Positions 1 to 8,542 of a stretch of 25,082 nt of DNA are shown one piece after another. The stretch is from Oscillospiraceae bacterium. Its GTDB lineage: Bacteria > Bacillota_A > Clostridia > Oscillospirales > Ruminococcaceae. Made by a program: the position numbers and the translations under genes. Each line of letters begins with the position of its first letter. Position 1 is the first letter of the stretch. Under the pieces are notes generated by a model that searched no databases, was not told the origin of the DNA, and saw nothing but the letters and a program-made list of their open reading frames with translations. The stretch lies in assembly GCA_017414145.1 (NCBI GenBank), contig JAFPQL010000014.1:1-25082 (forward strand), written 5' to 3'.

Positions 1-2838
1 AAAAAAGGTGTTCCGGTTATGGCGGTCGATCATATCTCGCTGCGCTTTCCGGAAAAGGGCATGGTCTTTCTGCTCGGAAAATCCGGCAGCGGCAAATCGA
101 CGATGCTGAATCTGCTGGGCGGTCTGGATTCCTACGACGACGGCGAAATCATTATCAAGGGCATCTCATCCAAGGACTTCAATCAGCAGCGCTTCGACAG
201 CTACCGCAATACTTATGTCGGATTCATCTTTCAGGAGTACAATGTGCTCGAAGAATTCACGGTCGGCGCGAACATCGCGCTGGCGCTGGAGCTGCAGGGA
301 AGAAAGGCGACCGATGAGGAGCTGAACAGCATCCTGCGCGCCGTCGATCTGGAGGGCTACGGCGCCCGCAAGCCCAATGAGCTCTCCGGCGGACAGAAGC
401 AGCGCGTCGCAATCGCCCGCGCCCTCGTCAAGAATCCGGAGATCATCATGGCGGACGAACCGACCGGCGCACTGGACTCCAACACCGGCCGGCAGGTGCT
501 CGATACGCTGAAAAAGCTCTCCGAGGAAAAGCTCGTCATCATTGTCTCGCATGACCGCGAGTATGCCGAGGCCTATGCGGACCGCATCATCGAGCTGGCG
601 GACGGCAAGGTCATCCGCGATGTCGAGGCAATGCACAATGAGGACGACGGGCAGGAAAAGCAGCTCGTCTTCCGCTCGACCAGCATCGAGATTCCGCAGG
701 ACTACCACCTGACTGAGGAGGACCGCATCCAGATCAACGAGTATCTCGACAAGCTCCGCTCCGGTGCGTCCATCATGCTGCCGAGTGCGTCCCAGCGCTT
801 TACCGAAACGGACGAGAGTGCCATTCCCGTGCAGGACGGCTCGAAGTTCAGCCTGATTAAATCGAAGCTCCCGATAGGCAGCGCGTTCAAGATCGGATGC
901 TCGTCGCTGAAGCACAAGCGCTTCCGACTGGTGATGACGGTATTCCTCTCCGTGATTGCGTTCACGCTCTTCTCGCTGGTCGATACCTTCAGCTCCTATG
1001 ACCACAGCCGCGCCTGTACCGATTCGCTGATTGATACCGGCGTCAACTATGTCTCGGTCAACCGCACCCAGAAGCACGGCTCCGGCATCGACGAGTGGTG
1101 GACCACTGCGGGTCTGAAATTCTCCGAGGCGCAGATGAAGCAGCTTTCGGATGAAACCGGCGTCAAGCTGACCGGTATCTACATTCCGATGGATGCGAAC
1201 CTGAACTTCAGCGCACAGTATGACGAAAAAGCGGGAGACGACAACGAAAAGAGCGCTTACAATGTTCGCCTCAATCACTTCTGCGGATATTCTGAAATCA
1301 ATGACGACATTCTCAGAGAGACGGGATATCAGCTCGTCGCCGGCAGACTGCCGGACGGCAGCAAGCCGGAAATCGCAATCTCCAAGGCAGTTGCCGATGC
1401 CTTCGTGCAGTGCGGCTATCACAAGCCGCTGACCGAGCAGGAATCCGAAGATGTGATCGGCAACATTGACATCCGGACCGGCCGCCCGCTCGACAACAGC
1501 GACACGCAGAACAAGATCACCTACGAGAAGATCGGCGGCGTGTCCGATATGGTCGGCAAGGTCATCCGCCTGATGGACACCGACTACACTGTGACCGGCG
1601 TTGTGGACACCGGATTTGACATCGGCCGGTATCAGAAGCTCAAGGAAGATGCCGAGCATCTGTCTACCTCTGAAATGCTCGTCACCTATATGCTCTACAA
1701 TGAGTTCACCACGATTGTCAATTACAGCCTGACCGGCTGTGCCATGGTCGGCAGCGGCGCCATTGAGAAAATGGTGCAGGAGCAGCCGCAGATGTATGAA
1801 ACAACCGGCAACGGCCAGTACTGGATAACGGGCGAGGCCGAGGAACGGGCCGGCGGCAATTACGAAGGAAACTATCTCTACTGCTCGTCGCGGTATCTGA
1901 CCACGCTCGACCGGATTCCGGATTCCGAGATCATCTGGCTGAACGGCAAAAAGGATTCTCTCGCGGAGAACCAGTGCATCATCTGTGCCTCGGAGATCGG
2001 ATTTGATGACAGCTCAAGCGGAAATGCATGGAGTGAGCTGTTCTATGATAACGAAAAGATGACGGAAAGAACGCCGTCCGCAGATGCGCTCCGTGCTGTG
2101 CTCAAACAGTACCGCATCCGTGCATCATGGGGCGTTTACAGCGGCAACAGCGACCACGAAGATCACGAGATTGACAATCTGGAAATCGTCGGCGTGATTC
2201 CGATGAACAGCCGGTACTGCTGCACGGTTGTCCCGCAGACAGTCGGCGACAAGCTGATCGCCAGCATCGACGGCATTTATGACAGCGCGATCGGCGCCAT
2301 GCCGAAGTCCCGCGGCGACATTGAGAAGTTCGTCCGCATCTGCTACCGCGAGGGCGAGGATGTCACCGAGCGCTGTGAGCTGAACACTGCGGTCACCTAT
2401 GAGCTGGACACCTTCCATTCCGCAGTCAAGGTGCTGGCAAGGGTGTTCTTCTGGATCGGCCTGTTCTTCGCGTTCTTCGCGGCACTGCTCATGGCAAACT
2501 TCATCTCGACCTCGATTCACTACAAGCGGCAGGAGATCGGTATTCTCCGCGCCATCGGTTCGCGCTCCAACGATGTGTTCCGCATCTTCTTCTCGGAGAG
2601 CTTTGTCATTGCGATGATTAACTTTGTGCTCTCCGCGGCGGCGTGCGCGGGCGTTGTCGCCCTGATCAATTATCTGCTGCGCAGAGAGGCCGGCATTCTG
2701 ATCACGGTGCTGCATTTCGGCATCCGTCAGATTCTGCTGCTGCTGGTCATCAGCGTCGGCATCGCGGCAATCGCCAGCTTCCTGCCGGTTCACCGCATCG
2801 CGGCAAAGAAGCCGATCGACGCCATCCGCGACAAATAA
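1..2838 (+). CDS. MacB/FtsX-type ABC transporter, ATPase-permease fusion (5' partial)
   Basis: Fused ATPase and permease of the MacB/FtsX-like exporter class, which typically exports peptides or lipids or handles antimicrobial-peptide stress; the substrate is not visible. The frame is open from base 1, and the first Met (19) already lies inside the ATPase fold, so roughly the first ten to fifteen residues are upstream. Numbering from that Met: Walker [10 protein letters not shown] 20-28, Q-loop Gln72, signature LSGGQ 122-126, Walker B ending Asp146-Glu147, H-loop His178. A polar linker leads to TM1 (about 303-321), then a large extracytoplasmic domain of about 490 residues, then three TM helices in the last 130 residues with the FtsX motif [10 protein letters not shown]. 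That is the standard four-TM MacB layout with ATPase and permease in one chain. No accessory gene is visible in the window. Confidence 0.93.
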   Translation, partial: KKGVPVMAVDHISLRFPEKGMVFLLGKSGSGKSTMLNLLGGLDSYDDGEIIIKGISSKDFNQQRFDSYRNTYVGFIFQEYNVLEEFTVGANIALALELQGRKATDEELNSILRAVDLEGYGARKPNELSGGQKQRVAIARALVKNPEIIMADEPTGALDSNTGRQVLDTLKKLSEEKLVIIVSHDREYAEAYADRIIELADGKVIRDVEAMHNEDDGQEKQLVFRSTSIEIPQDYHLTEEDRIQINEYLDKLRSGASIMLPSASQRFTETDESAIPVQDGSKFSLIKSKLPIGSAFKIGCSSLKHKRFRLVMTVFLSVIAFTLFSLVDTFSSYDHSRACTDSLIDTGVNYVSVNRTQKHGSGIDEWWTTAGLKFSEAQMKQLSDETGVKLTGIYIPMDANLNFSAQYDEKAGDDNEKSAYNVRLNHFCGYSEINDDILRETGYQLVAGRLPDGSKPEIAISKAVADAFVQCGYHKPLTEQESEDVIGNIDIRTGRPLDNSDTQNKITYEKIGGVSDMVGKVIRLMDTDYTVTGVVDTGFDIGRYQKLKEDAEHLSTSEMLVTYMLYNEFTTIVNYSLTGCAMVGSGAIEKMVQEQPQMYETTGNGQYWITGEAEERAGGNYEGNYLYCSSRYLTTLDRIPDSEIIWLNGKKDSLAENQCIICASEIGFDDSSSGNAWSELFYDNEKMTERTPSADALRAVLKQYRIRASWGVYSGNSDHEDHEIDNLEIVGVIPMNSRYCCTVVPQTVGDKLIASIDGIYDSAIGAMPKSRGDIEKFVRICYREGEDVTERCELNTAVTYELDTFHSAVKVLARVFFWIGLFFAFFAALLMANFISTSIHYKRQEIGILRAIGSRSNDVFRIFFSESFVIAMINFVLSAAACAGVVALINYLLRREAGILITVLHFGIRQILLLLVISVGIAAIASFLPVHRIAAKKPIDAIRDK

Positions 2839-2907
2839 TCCGCGGCTGTTTTACGACCCCCGCACCCGGAATTTCCGCCGGGTATCCATACATCCTTACT
2901 TACGGCG

Positions 2908-2940
2908 AACGGCTCCCTCGGAAACAGGGAGCCGTTTGTC
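2908..2940. terminator. Bidirectional intrinsic terminator
   Basis: An 11-bp perfect stem (AACGGCTCCCT / AGGGAGCCGTT) with a 7-nt loop lies between the convergent ABC transporter and symporter genes. The T-run is short on both sides, so it probably serves both directions with moderate strength. Confidence 0.75.
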
Positions 2941-2960
2941 ATTGTGATATGGGGCGGAGT

Positions 2961-4376
2961 TCAGTCTCTCCAGAAGCTCAGGCCGCTGTCGTCGATGCCG
3001 GCATCCGCCGCCCGGAAGACCGGATTTTTGCCGGCCTTCTTCTGCTTTTCATAGTCGCGCAGCGTCCGGACCGCCTGCCCCGAGAGCAGCAGACAGCAGG
3101 GGATGTTGATGAGCGTCATCGCACCCATCGTGATGTCCGCCGTCGTCCACGCAAAGTCCATCGGAACCTGTGCGCCGAGGAAAATCACGATCACGCAGAC
3201 GAGCCGGAAGCCGAGCAGGAAGCGTCTGGAAGGCTCTTTTTTCCGGTTCAGATAAATCAGCGCGTTCGTCACATAGTAGAGGTTGCCGAGCAGCGTCGTG
3301 AAGGCAAACAGCACCATTGCCGCCGTGATGAACAGCGGGCCTGCCTTCCCGAACACCGTCGAGATCGCGTTCTGCACATATGCCGCGCCGGAGACATCCG
3401 CCGAAATCGGCGTGCCGGAGGACAGGCACATGAACGCCGTCGCCGTACAGAGCAGCATCGTGTCGATGTAAACGGAAACCGTCTGCACCAGACCCTGCTT
3501 GGCGGGGTGGGTGACATCCGCGGAGGCAGAGGCATTTGGTGCGGAGCCGACGCCGGCTTCATTCGAGTACAGGCCGCGCTTGATGCCGTAGACCATGCAG
3601 GAGCCGCTCAGGCCGCCGAAAATCGAGCGGAAATTGAACGCGTCCTCAAAGATCTGCGCGAACATATGCGGGATGTTCATGTAGTTTGCGGCGATGACAA
3701 TCAGCGAAATCAGCACATACAGGATGCCCATGACCGGCACGATCTTCTCGGTCGTGCTGATGATGCGCCTGCCGCCGCCAAGAATGCAGTAGCCGACGGT
3801 CACGGCGAGAATCAGGCCGATGACGGCCGGTGTCCAGTCCGGATTGTAGAAGGAATAGACCGCAAAGGAGGACTGCAGATTGTACGAGCAGAGAAGCTGG
3901 AAGCCGACCGCATAGGTTGCGATCAGGAACACGCAGAACAGCGCCGCGATGACCGGCAGCTTCAGCGCGTGCTCGATGTAGTAGGCGGGGCCGCCGTAGC
4001 AGGTGCCGTCCGAGTTTTTCCGCTTGTAGATCTGCGCCAGCGTACTTTCGATGAACGCCGACGACGCGCCGATGATGCACATGATCCACATCCAGAAGCA
4101 GGCGCCGGGGCCGCCCAGACAGATCGCGGTCGAGACGCCGACGATGTTTCCGGTGCCGACACGGGATGCGGTCGAGACAATCAGTGCCTGAAAGGACGAA
4201 ACCTTCTGGTCGCCGGTCGGTTTTTCACCGATCAGGCGGCAGGCGTCGCCGAACAGCCGGAGCTGCGCGAACCTTGTCCGCAGTGAGAAGAACAGTCCCG
4301 CGGCAGCCAGCACAATGACCAGCACAGGGAAGTACATGATGTCGTCAACCTTGTTGAGAAATTGAAAGAAAGACAT
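2961..4376 (-). CDS. Sodium:alanine symporter family protein (AGCS)
   Basis: Predicted 471-residue inner-membrane Na+-coupled alanine/glycine importer of the AGCS family (AlsT/DagA type), close to the usual family length. The polytopic sequence carries the family landmarks GTGNIVG (74-80), GGPGA (88-92) followed by FWMW, and the later SNEAGVGSAP motif. The start at 4376 is chosen because GGAGG lies 9 nt upstream of that ATG; an in-frame ATG seven codons earlier sits ahead of this ribosome site. A TTGCAA-N17-TATAAT promoter lies just upstream, so the gene is probably transcribed alone. Family identity is firm; alanine versus glycine preference cannot be read from sequence. Confidence 0.94.
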   Translation of the reverse strand: MSFFQFLNKVDDIMYFPVLVIVLAAAGLFFSLRTRFAQLRLFGDACRLIGEKPTGDQKVSSFQALIVSTASRVGTGNIVGVSTAICLGGPGACFWMWIMCIIGASSAFIESTLAQIYKRKNSDGTCYGGPAYYIEHALKLPVIAALFCVFLIATYAVGFQLLCSYNLQSSFAVYSFYNPDWTPAVIGLILAVTVGYCILGGGRRIISTTEKIVPVMGILYVLISLIVIAANYMNIPHMFAQIFEDAFNFRSIFGGLSGSCMVYGIKRGLYSNEAGVGSAPNASASADVTHPAKQGLVQTVSVYIDTMLLCTATAFMCLSSGTPISADVSGAAYVQNAISTVFGKAGPLFITAAMVLFAFTTLLGNLYYVTNALIYLNRKKEPSRRFLLGFRLVCVIVIFLGAQVPMDFAWTTADITMGAMTLINIPCCLLLSGQAVRTLRDYEKQKKAGKNPVFRAADAGIDDSGLSFWRD

Positions 4377-4444
4377 ATTTCGGTTCCTCCGTTTCATAAT
4401 GTATGATTTTTTTGTGTGCGGGGGATAGAAAATGTGCTGATTTC

Positions 4445-4473
4445 ATTATAACATGATTCCGGCCGGATTGCAA
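4445..4473 (-). promoter_or_regulatory. Sigma-A promoter of the symporter gene
   Basis: Read on the minus strand: -35 TTGCAA (4473-4468), 17-nt spacer, perfect -10 TATAAT (4450-4445), about 70 nt before the start codon. Confidence 0.75.
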
Positions 4474-4496
4474 GGGGATATTTCACCGCATCAGCA

Positions 4497-4536
4497 TAAA
4501 AAAGGGCCCCGGCCGGAGGATTCCGGTCAGAGCCCT
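4497..4536 (-). terminator. Intrinsic terminator of the mannanase gene
   Basis: On the minus strand a 15-bp stem (4536-4522 with 4517-4503; one mismatch, two G-U pairs) closes a 4-nt loop and runs into six to seven T residues. It begins 15 nt after the mannanase stop and also insulates the symporter promoter. Confidence 0.85.
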
Positions 4537-4550
4537 TCATGGGGGTTCGT

Positions 4551-6362
4551 TCAGAGCGACGGGATGATGCCCGCAAGAAATTGCAGGAGCAGCGCGGCGT
4601 CATCCGCGGTGAGGGTATCCCGTCCGGCAACCTTCGCGTTGGCAAGGCCGGTCGCCGAGATCGAAACACTGTCCTCCGCGAGATACCGGCACAGCAAAAT
4701 GCAGTCGGCAATCTGCACGGTGCCGTTTGTATCGACATCGCCCGGCAAGAGCGTTTCTGTCTGCTCCGGCTGCGTGGTCGTCTCGGTCGTGGTGGTTGTC
4801 GTTGTGGTGGTGGTCGTGGTGGTCGTTGTCGTCGTCGTAGTCGTTGTCGTAGTTGTGACGGCTTCGCCGGTATAGACCGAGCAGGTTTTTGCGGTGTCTT
4901 TCCAGCCGTTTCTGCCGTTGACGATGACCTCGCCCCACTCGCGGGAGAGCGTGCCGCCGATGTTCTTCGAGCTCATGTCGAGATACTCGACCGGACTGCC
5001 GTTGCCGGACCAGCTCCACGACAGCCAGCCGGTCGCCGTCTCCTGGCAGTAGCTGAGGATGTAGCCCTCATCGACATCGCCGTCGGAGTGCTTGTATCCG
5101 AATTCACCGACACACAGGCAGAGATTCCGCACGCGCATACTGTCGATGATGTTCTTGATCGTCGAGGCGCTGCCGCCTGCATAGCCGTACATATGAATGG
5201 AGAACATGACATTGTGTTCGGGGTCGGCGTCCAGCACAGCCTTGCCGCCGTTGATGATCGTCGAGAAGCCCTGACCGTAGCCGCCGGCATCGCACATGAT
5301 GCAGTGCTTGAGGCCGGCATCGCGGATGATCCTGACCGCCTGCTGATAGGCGCTCTGCCAGCCGGTGTCGTTGGTCTCTGCCATCCACTCGTTTGCGATG
5401 TTGATGATGACGGTGTTTTCATGCCCCTTTAAGGCAGAGACGATGTCGTTCGCGTAATAGCGTGCGGCGGTCAGCAGCGCTTCGGCGTTGTTGTTGCCGG
5501 TGGCGTCGTGCGGCTCCAGCACGCAGACCAGCTTGTTCTTCTCGCAGAGGCTGATGAGGTTTGCGACCTCGCCGGACGAGGTCTTGGACCACTGCTGCCC
5601 GTCCGCCAGCACGATGCGCACGGTATTTGCGCCGTAGCCCGCGATTTCGGCGAGTGCCTTTGCGGAGTCATCCTGCTTGTACCATGTGTAGGCGTAGTTG
5701 GTGCCGCGCATGACAAAGGCGTTCCGGTTGGCGTCGCGCAGCACGGCGCCGTCCGCGTAGAAGCCGTCCTTTGCCTCCGCGACCACTGTGCCGCTGCCGC
5801 CGAGCTTTAATTCTGAGACGGTGACGGAGCCGGTGACCGGCGATTTGCCGTAGGGCGCCATGACCATGAGGTTGATGCGGTGGACAAGGTACAGATCCGC
5901 GACGGCGCAGGTATTGCCGTCGAAGCTCCATTCCTCGGCGTTGAGGTAATAGGTCAGATTGCTGGTTTTTCCGGCTTCAATGACGGCGTTTGCCGTTGTC
6001 TGATGCCAGTTCCAGTCCGTGCCGGTGCCGAGCGCCAGCGCGAAGCTGATGTCCGATGTGCCGTTGTTTTTGACGGTCATGGACAGCTCGGTGTATTCCG
6101 ACCAGTCCCAGCCGGCGTCGTCCTGCGCGCAGAATCCGGCGATTTCGCCGTCCTGCCCGTCCGTTGCGGCGGTGTAGGACGCGGTGGTCGTGCCGCCGGA
6201 ATCGGAGACGGAGGCGGTTGCGGTCTGGTAACCGCTGGTCGCCGTCCATGCGTAGCCGCCTGCGCCGCCGGCAGCGGCTGCCGTGATGCCGTTCAGACCG
6301 GTCAGACTGCTCGCAGCGAGCAGCGCCGCGGTCAGAAGGGCGCTGAATTTTGTGTGCTTCAT
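4551..6362 (-). CDS. Secreted GH5 (subfamily 8-like) endo-beta-mannanase with C-terminal dockerin
   Basis: Secreted cellulosomal glycoside hydrolase, 603 residues, predicted to cleave beta-1,4-mannan. Order: signal peptide (about 1-31); N-terminal beta-sandwich, probably carbohydrate-binding (about 35-190); GH5 catalytic domain (about 200-500); 24 consecutive threonines plus a short Thr/Glu/Gln/Pro linker; type I dockerin (about 540-603). The catalytic domain shows GANTVRIVL, acid/base Glu325 in NIANEW, HMYG near 390-393 and nucleophile Glu420 in CVGEFGY, which fits GH5_8 mannanases. The first dockerin calcium loop (DVDTNGTVQIAD) is canonical; the second has Lys and Ala at ligand positions and looks weak. 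The start at 6362 is set by GGGAGG 8 nt upstream and by the signal peptide. The gene stands alone with its own promoter and terminator. GH5 is certain; mannan specificity is inferred. Confidence 0.93.
   Translation of the reverse strand: MKHTKFSALLTAALLAASSLTGLNGITAAAAGGAGGYAWTATSGYQTATASVSDSGGTTTASYTAATDGQDGEIAGFCAQDDAGWDWSEYTELSMTVKNNGTSDISFALALGTGTDWNWHQTTANAVIEAGKTSNLTYYLNAEEWSFDGNTCAVADLYLVHRINLMVMAPYGKSPVTGSVTVSELKLGGSGTVVAEAKDGFYADGAVLRDANRNAFVMRGTNYAYTWYKQDDSAKALAEIAGYGANTVRIVLADGQQWSKTSSGEVANLISLCEKNKLVCVLEPHDATGNNNAEALLTAARYYANDIVSALKGHENTVIINIANEWMAETNDTGWQSAYQQAVRIIRDAGLKHCIMCDAGGYGQGFSTIINGGKAVLDADPEHNVMFSIHMYGYAGGSASTIKNIIDSMRVRNLCLCVGEFGYKHSDGDVDEGYILSYCQETATGWLSWSWSGNGSPVEYLDMSSKNIGGTLSREWGEVIVNGRNGWKDTAKTCSVYTGEAVTTTTTTTTTTTTTTTTTTTTTTTTETTTQPEQTETLLPGDVDTNGTVQIADCILLCRYLAEDSVSISATGLANAKVAGRDTLTADDAALLLQFLAGIIPSL
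4785..4856 (-). repeat. Homopolymeric threonine tract (24 codons) in the mannanase linker
   Basis: Twenty-four uninterrupted Thr codons join the catalytic domain to the dockerin. All four ACN codons are mixed (ACG, ACC, ACA, ACT), so the tract is not a simple DNA trinucleotide repeat. Such linkers are often O-glycosylated in secreted enzymes. Confidence 0.95.
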
Positions 6363-6388
6363 GGTAATTCCTCCCGTTGTTTGAGCGG

Positions 6389-6408
6389 ACGCCGGATGCT
6401 GCCGGCGT
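6389..6408 (-). promoter_or_regulatory. Hairpin in the mannanase 5' leader
   Basis: Perfect 7-bp inverted repeat (ACGCCGG / CCGGCGT, 6-nt loop) between the -10 box and the ribosome site of the mannanase gene. It could stabilise the message or bind a regulator. Its role is unknown. Confidence 0.4.
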
Positions 6409-6426
6409 TCCTTCTTCTGTATCTTC

Positions 6427-6455
6427 ATTATAGTGGACGGCGCAGGGAAAGTCAA
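6427..6455 (-). promoter_or_regulatory. Sigma-A promoter of the mannanase gene
   Basis: Minus strand: -35 TTGACT (6455-6450), 17-nt spacer, perfect -10 TATAAT (6432-6427). The leader is about 60 nt. Confidence 0.8.
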
Positions 6456-6667
6456 ATGGTTTTCGGTAATTTCGCCGAAAAAACGGGAAAACAGCGCATC
6501 ATTTAAGTAACTATCGTCAAAACAGACAAGTCCGGCGGGTGCGGGGGAAAGGACCGCACTGTGATGATCGGCAGCGGGCTCTGCGTATTTCCGGCAAAGG
6601 GTAATTCTTTCATAAAATGTTTGTGCGGAGAATAACATCAAAGTGGCTCTTCATTTCTGATTTAATA

Positions 6668-6696
6668 TTGATAAATGCAGATGAATATGCTATAAT
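6668..6696 (+). promoter_or_regulatory. Sigma-A promoter ahead of a broken membrane gene
   Basis: -35 TTGATA (6668-6673), 17-nt spacer, perfect -10 TATAAT (6691-6696). It faces the remnant that follows and remains a good promoter although that gene appears broken. Confidence 0.65.
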
Positions 6697-6726
6697 CTAC
6701 ATAGCTTAAGCTGCTCATACATTGCA

Positions 6727-7093
6727 ATGCGATTGATCTCTGAAGTCCTTCCATACGATTCAACAATGAACAAAGCAGGCGTTATTTGCCGCTGCAGTGA
6801 TGCTGTTCTATTATGAGTTCGGCTACACATTCGGGAATCTGTTAAGAGGAAATCCGATCTCCATTGTGGTGGTTTGTGTCTATGTGCTGTTTTTCCCGGT
6901 GATGTTTGCGTATGACATCGCAAATATATTCAACAACATTGCGAGAAGGGTGTTTGAGTTCGTCGGTGCGTTTACATTGGAAAAAGTGATAGATGTATCC
7001 ATTCCGTACGGCGCACTGGAATTAGCAGGACTGTTTGCTTTGATGATTCTGTGCAACATTTTCATCGCAAAAAAGCGAAGCGCCTATGCCTGA
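6727..7093 (+). pseudogene. Frameshifted membrane-protein remnant
   Basis: Two overlapping frames read as one protein. From ATG 6727 the first frame gives MRLISEVLPYDSTMNK, then loses sense and stops. The +1 frame, open from about 6770, gives KQALFAAAVMLFYYEFGYTF and runs to 7093. Joining them at about 6771 makes a smooth hydrophobic protein of roughly 122 residues with three predicted TM segments, ending KKRSAYA. The longest single-frame part could start at GTG 6797 (98 residues), but no ribosome site precedes it. It resembles the C-terminal part of an ABC-2-type permease, weakly, and I cannot assign a family. A 5' deletion plus a frameshift is the simplest reading. A sequencing error or a genuine small membrane protein remains possible. 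Confidence 0.5.
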
Positions 7094-7095
7094 TT

Positions 7096-7131
7096 GCCCC
7101 CGGCAGCTTCAGAACGGGGCGACCTTTTTTT
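7096..7131 (+). terminator. Weak terminator after the membrane remnant
   Basis: A 5-bp GC stem (GCCCC / GGGGC) with a long loop is followed by GACC and seven T residues. The T-run is convincing but the stem is short. Confidence 0.4.
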
Positions 7132-7133
7132 CA

Positions 7134-7175
7134 GAAAACGGAACCGCGCCGCCCTTGTGTGAAAGGACGGCGCGG
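7134..7175 (-). terminator. Intrinsic terminator of the lipoprotein gene
   Basis: A 13-bp stem with one C-A mismatch (7144-7156 with 7163-7175) and a 6-nt loop. On the minus strand it is followed by a T-rich stretch (TTCCGTTTTC). Confidence 0.75.
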
Positions 7176-7216
7176 CTGTTGTCTCCTGTCTTTTTCTGTG
7201 GAGTGTGCGGGCGGAA

Positions 7217-8131
7217 TCAGTTGTCCGGAATTTCGGCGTCGCAGACTACATAGTCAAGCGGGCAGCCACGGCTCACATCGACAAAGTCGAACCGGTAGGT
7301 GCAGGTGTTGCCGCAGTCAGACATCCGGACAGTGGCGCTGAAGGTCTTGTCGGAAACATTGCAGAGGGTCAGGGTATCCCAGAGCACCTCGCCGTACAGC
7401 GTCCCCTTGCCGAGCGACAGCAGATACAGCTCGCCGTCAAACTCACGGTAGATCGGAAGGTCGCCGCCGGTCGCCGTTTCCAGCGCCCGCTCATACGCCT
7501 TGCCGGTCAGTCCCTGGCTGAGCGCGAATCTGAGGTCATCCAGCGATTCGATGCCCTGCTCGTTCGGGACACTGACCTTGAAATACTCTGCCTTGTGGCC
7601 GTTCCGGTCGATGACAACGGGGGCGCCTCCGGACACCAGCGTCACGCCGTAGCAGAGGTTGTCATTCGCCTCGATATAGTTTTGAATCAGCGACTTCGCT
7701 GTCTCGATGCGATCCGCATCCGTGAAGCGCCACAGCGCCTCATTCGGATCGGCGGGCGTGTTCTGCTGTGCGGGAGCGGATGCCTGTTCGGCCGGCTTCT
7801 GCACCGATGCCTGCTTTGCGGGGGCGGCCTTCCTGGCCGATGCGGTCTGCTTTTTTGTTTCGGTCTGCTTCTTGGTTTCGGTCTGCTTTGCGGTGGATGC
7901 CGTGGTCAGCTCCGTCGCGGCGGAGGTGACGGCTTCTGATGCAAAATCGGAATATGTTGCTGTCGTTTCCGGCAAGGATGCGGCCGAGGATTCGGTCACA
8001 GAAGAAGCGGCGGCGACCGGGAACGCTGCGCCGGCTTCTGCTTCGGTTTCTGCACGGTTTGCACCGCCGCAGGCGGTCAGGGAGATTGCTGCCATCATCA
8101 GGGCTGCTGCTGTCATCATGTACTTTTTCAT
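7217..8131 (-). CDS. Predicted lipoprotein with low-complexity stalk; possible IseA-like C-terminal domain
   Basis: A 304-residue protein with a lipoprotein signal: MKK, a hydrophobic stretch, and lipobox LTAC with Cys21 as the probable lipidation site. Residues about 22-135 are a low-complexity Ala/Ser/Thr/Glu stalk containing a tandem KQTET / KKQTET repeat and an Ala/Lys/Gln segment. The C-terminal globular part (about 140-304) contains YFKVSVPNEQGIESLDDLR and several Cys residues. Its shape (adjacent helices, then a beta-rich region) vaguely recalls IseA-type DL-endopeptidase inhibitors, but I cannot confirm this. The start at 8131 is set by GGAGG 8 nt upstream and the signal peptide; the frame opens earlier but without these. 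Probably a surface-anchored protein of unknown function. Confidence 0.8.
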   Translation of the reverse strand: MKKYMMTAAALMMAAISLTACGGANRAETEAEAGAAFPVAAASSVTESSAASLPETTATYSDFASEAVTSAATELTTASTAKQTETKKQTETKKQTASARKAAPAKQASVQKPAEQASAPAQQNTPADPNEALWRFTDADRIETAKSLIQNYIEANDNLCYGVTLVSGGAPVVIDRNGHKAEYFKVSVPNEQGIESLDDLRFALSQGLTGKAYERALETATGGDLPIYREFDGELYLLSLGKGTLYGEVLWDTLTLCNVSDKTFSATVRMSDCGNTCTYRFDFVDVSRGCPLDYVVCDAEIPDN

Positions 8132-8298
8132 TTTTGTTTCCTCCACACTTATAAATGTTTTTTGTGGTTTCGGCGGTTCGTTTTCCGCGTTCAAAATGAT
8201 AGACAGCAAATGTCCTCTTCTGATTACATCCCGTCGGAAAAAATGCCGGAAATTTTTTCTGCGCCGTCAGAATCCCGCGGCGTTCTGCAAATTTCGCA

Positions 8299-8327
8299 TT
8301 GATTTCCAGCCGGTTTTGTGATACAAT
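8299..8327 (+). promoter_or_regulatory. Sigma-A promoter of the oxidoreductase operon
   Basis: -35 TTGATT (8299-8304), 17-nt spacer, -10 TACAAT (8322-8327). Confidence 0.6.
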
Positions 8328-8334
8328 ATGATTG

Positions 8335-8542
8335 ATGTCCCGACGATCTCCTAAAGTGATCTGCTTGTCTTTTTGCCGTGATCCTGCGTCAGAACGCTTT
8401 GCGGGTGTCTGCAAGGCGGCGGCTTTCTGCCTTGTCTCACGACAAAAATTCTGCGCATCTCATCTTCAGGATTTCATTGGCACATCAATCGTACCGCCGG
8501 ACAATCGCCGTGCGGAATCCGGAACCGATGAGGAGGGACAGT
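8335..8542 (+). other. Long untranslated leader of the oxidoreductase operon
   Basis: About 210 nt separate the promoter from the start codon. No ORF with a ribosome site is seen. A small hairpin (CAAGGC / GCCTTG, about 8410-8433) is present, but I recognise no known riboswitch core. With the promoter it accounts for the whole 8132-8542 gap. Confidence 0.35.

Noticed and set aside
166..1659. Long minus-strand open frame of about 500 codons
   Set aside because: Antisense to the ABC transporter; it lacks a ribosome site, has no recognisable motifs, and the plus-strand frame carries all ABC motifs.
2643..4286. Plus-strand open frame of about 547 codons
   Set aside because: Arg/Ala/Gln-rich antisense shadow of the symporter and of the ABC C-terminus; it runs through a terminator hairpin.
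4453..4875. Plus-strand poly-Val ORF
   Set aside because: It is the reverse-strand reading of the poly-threonine linker.
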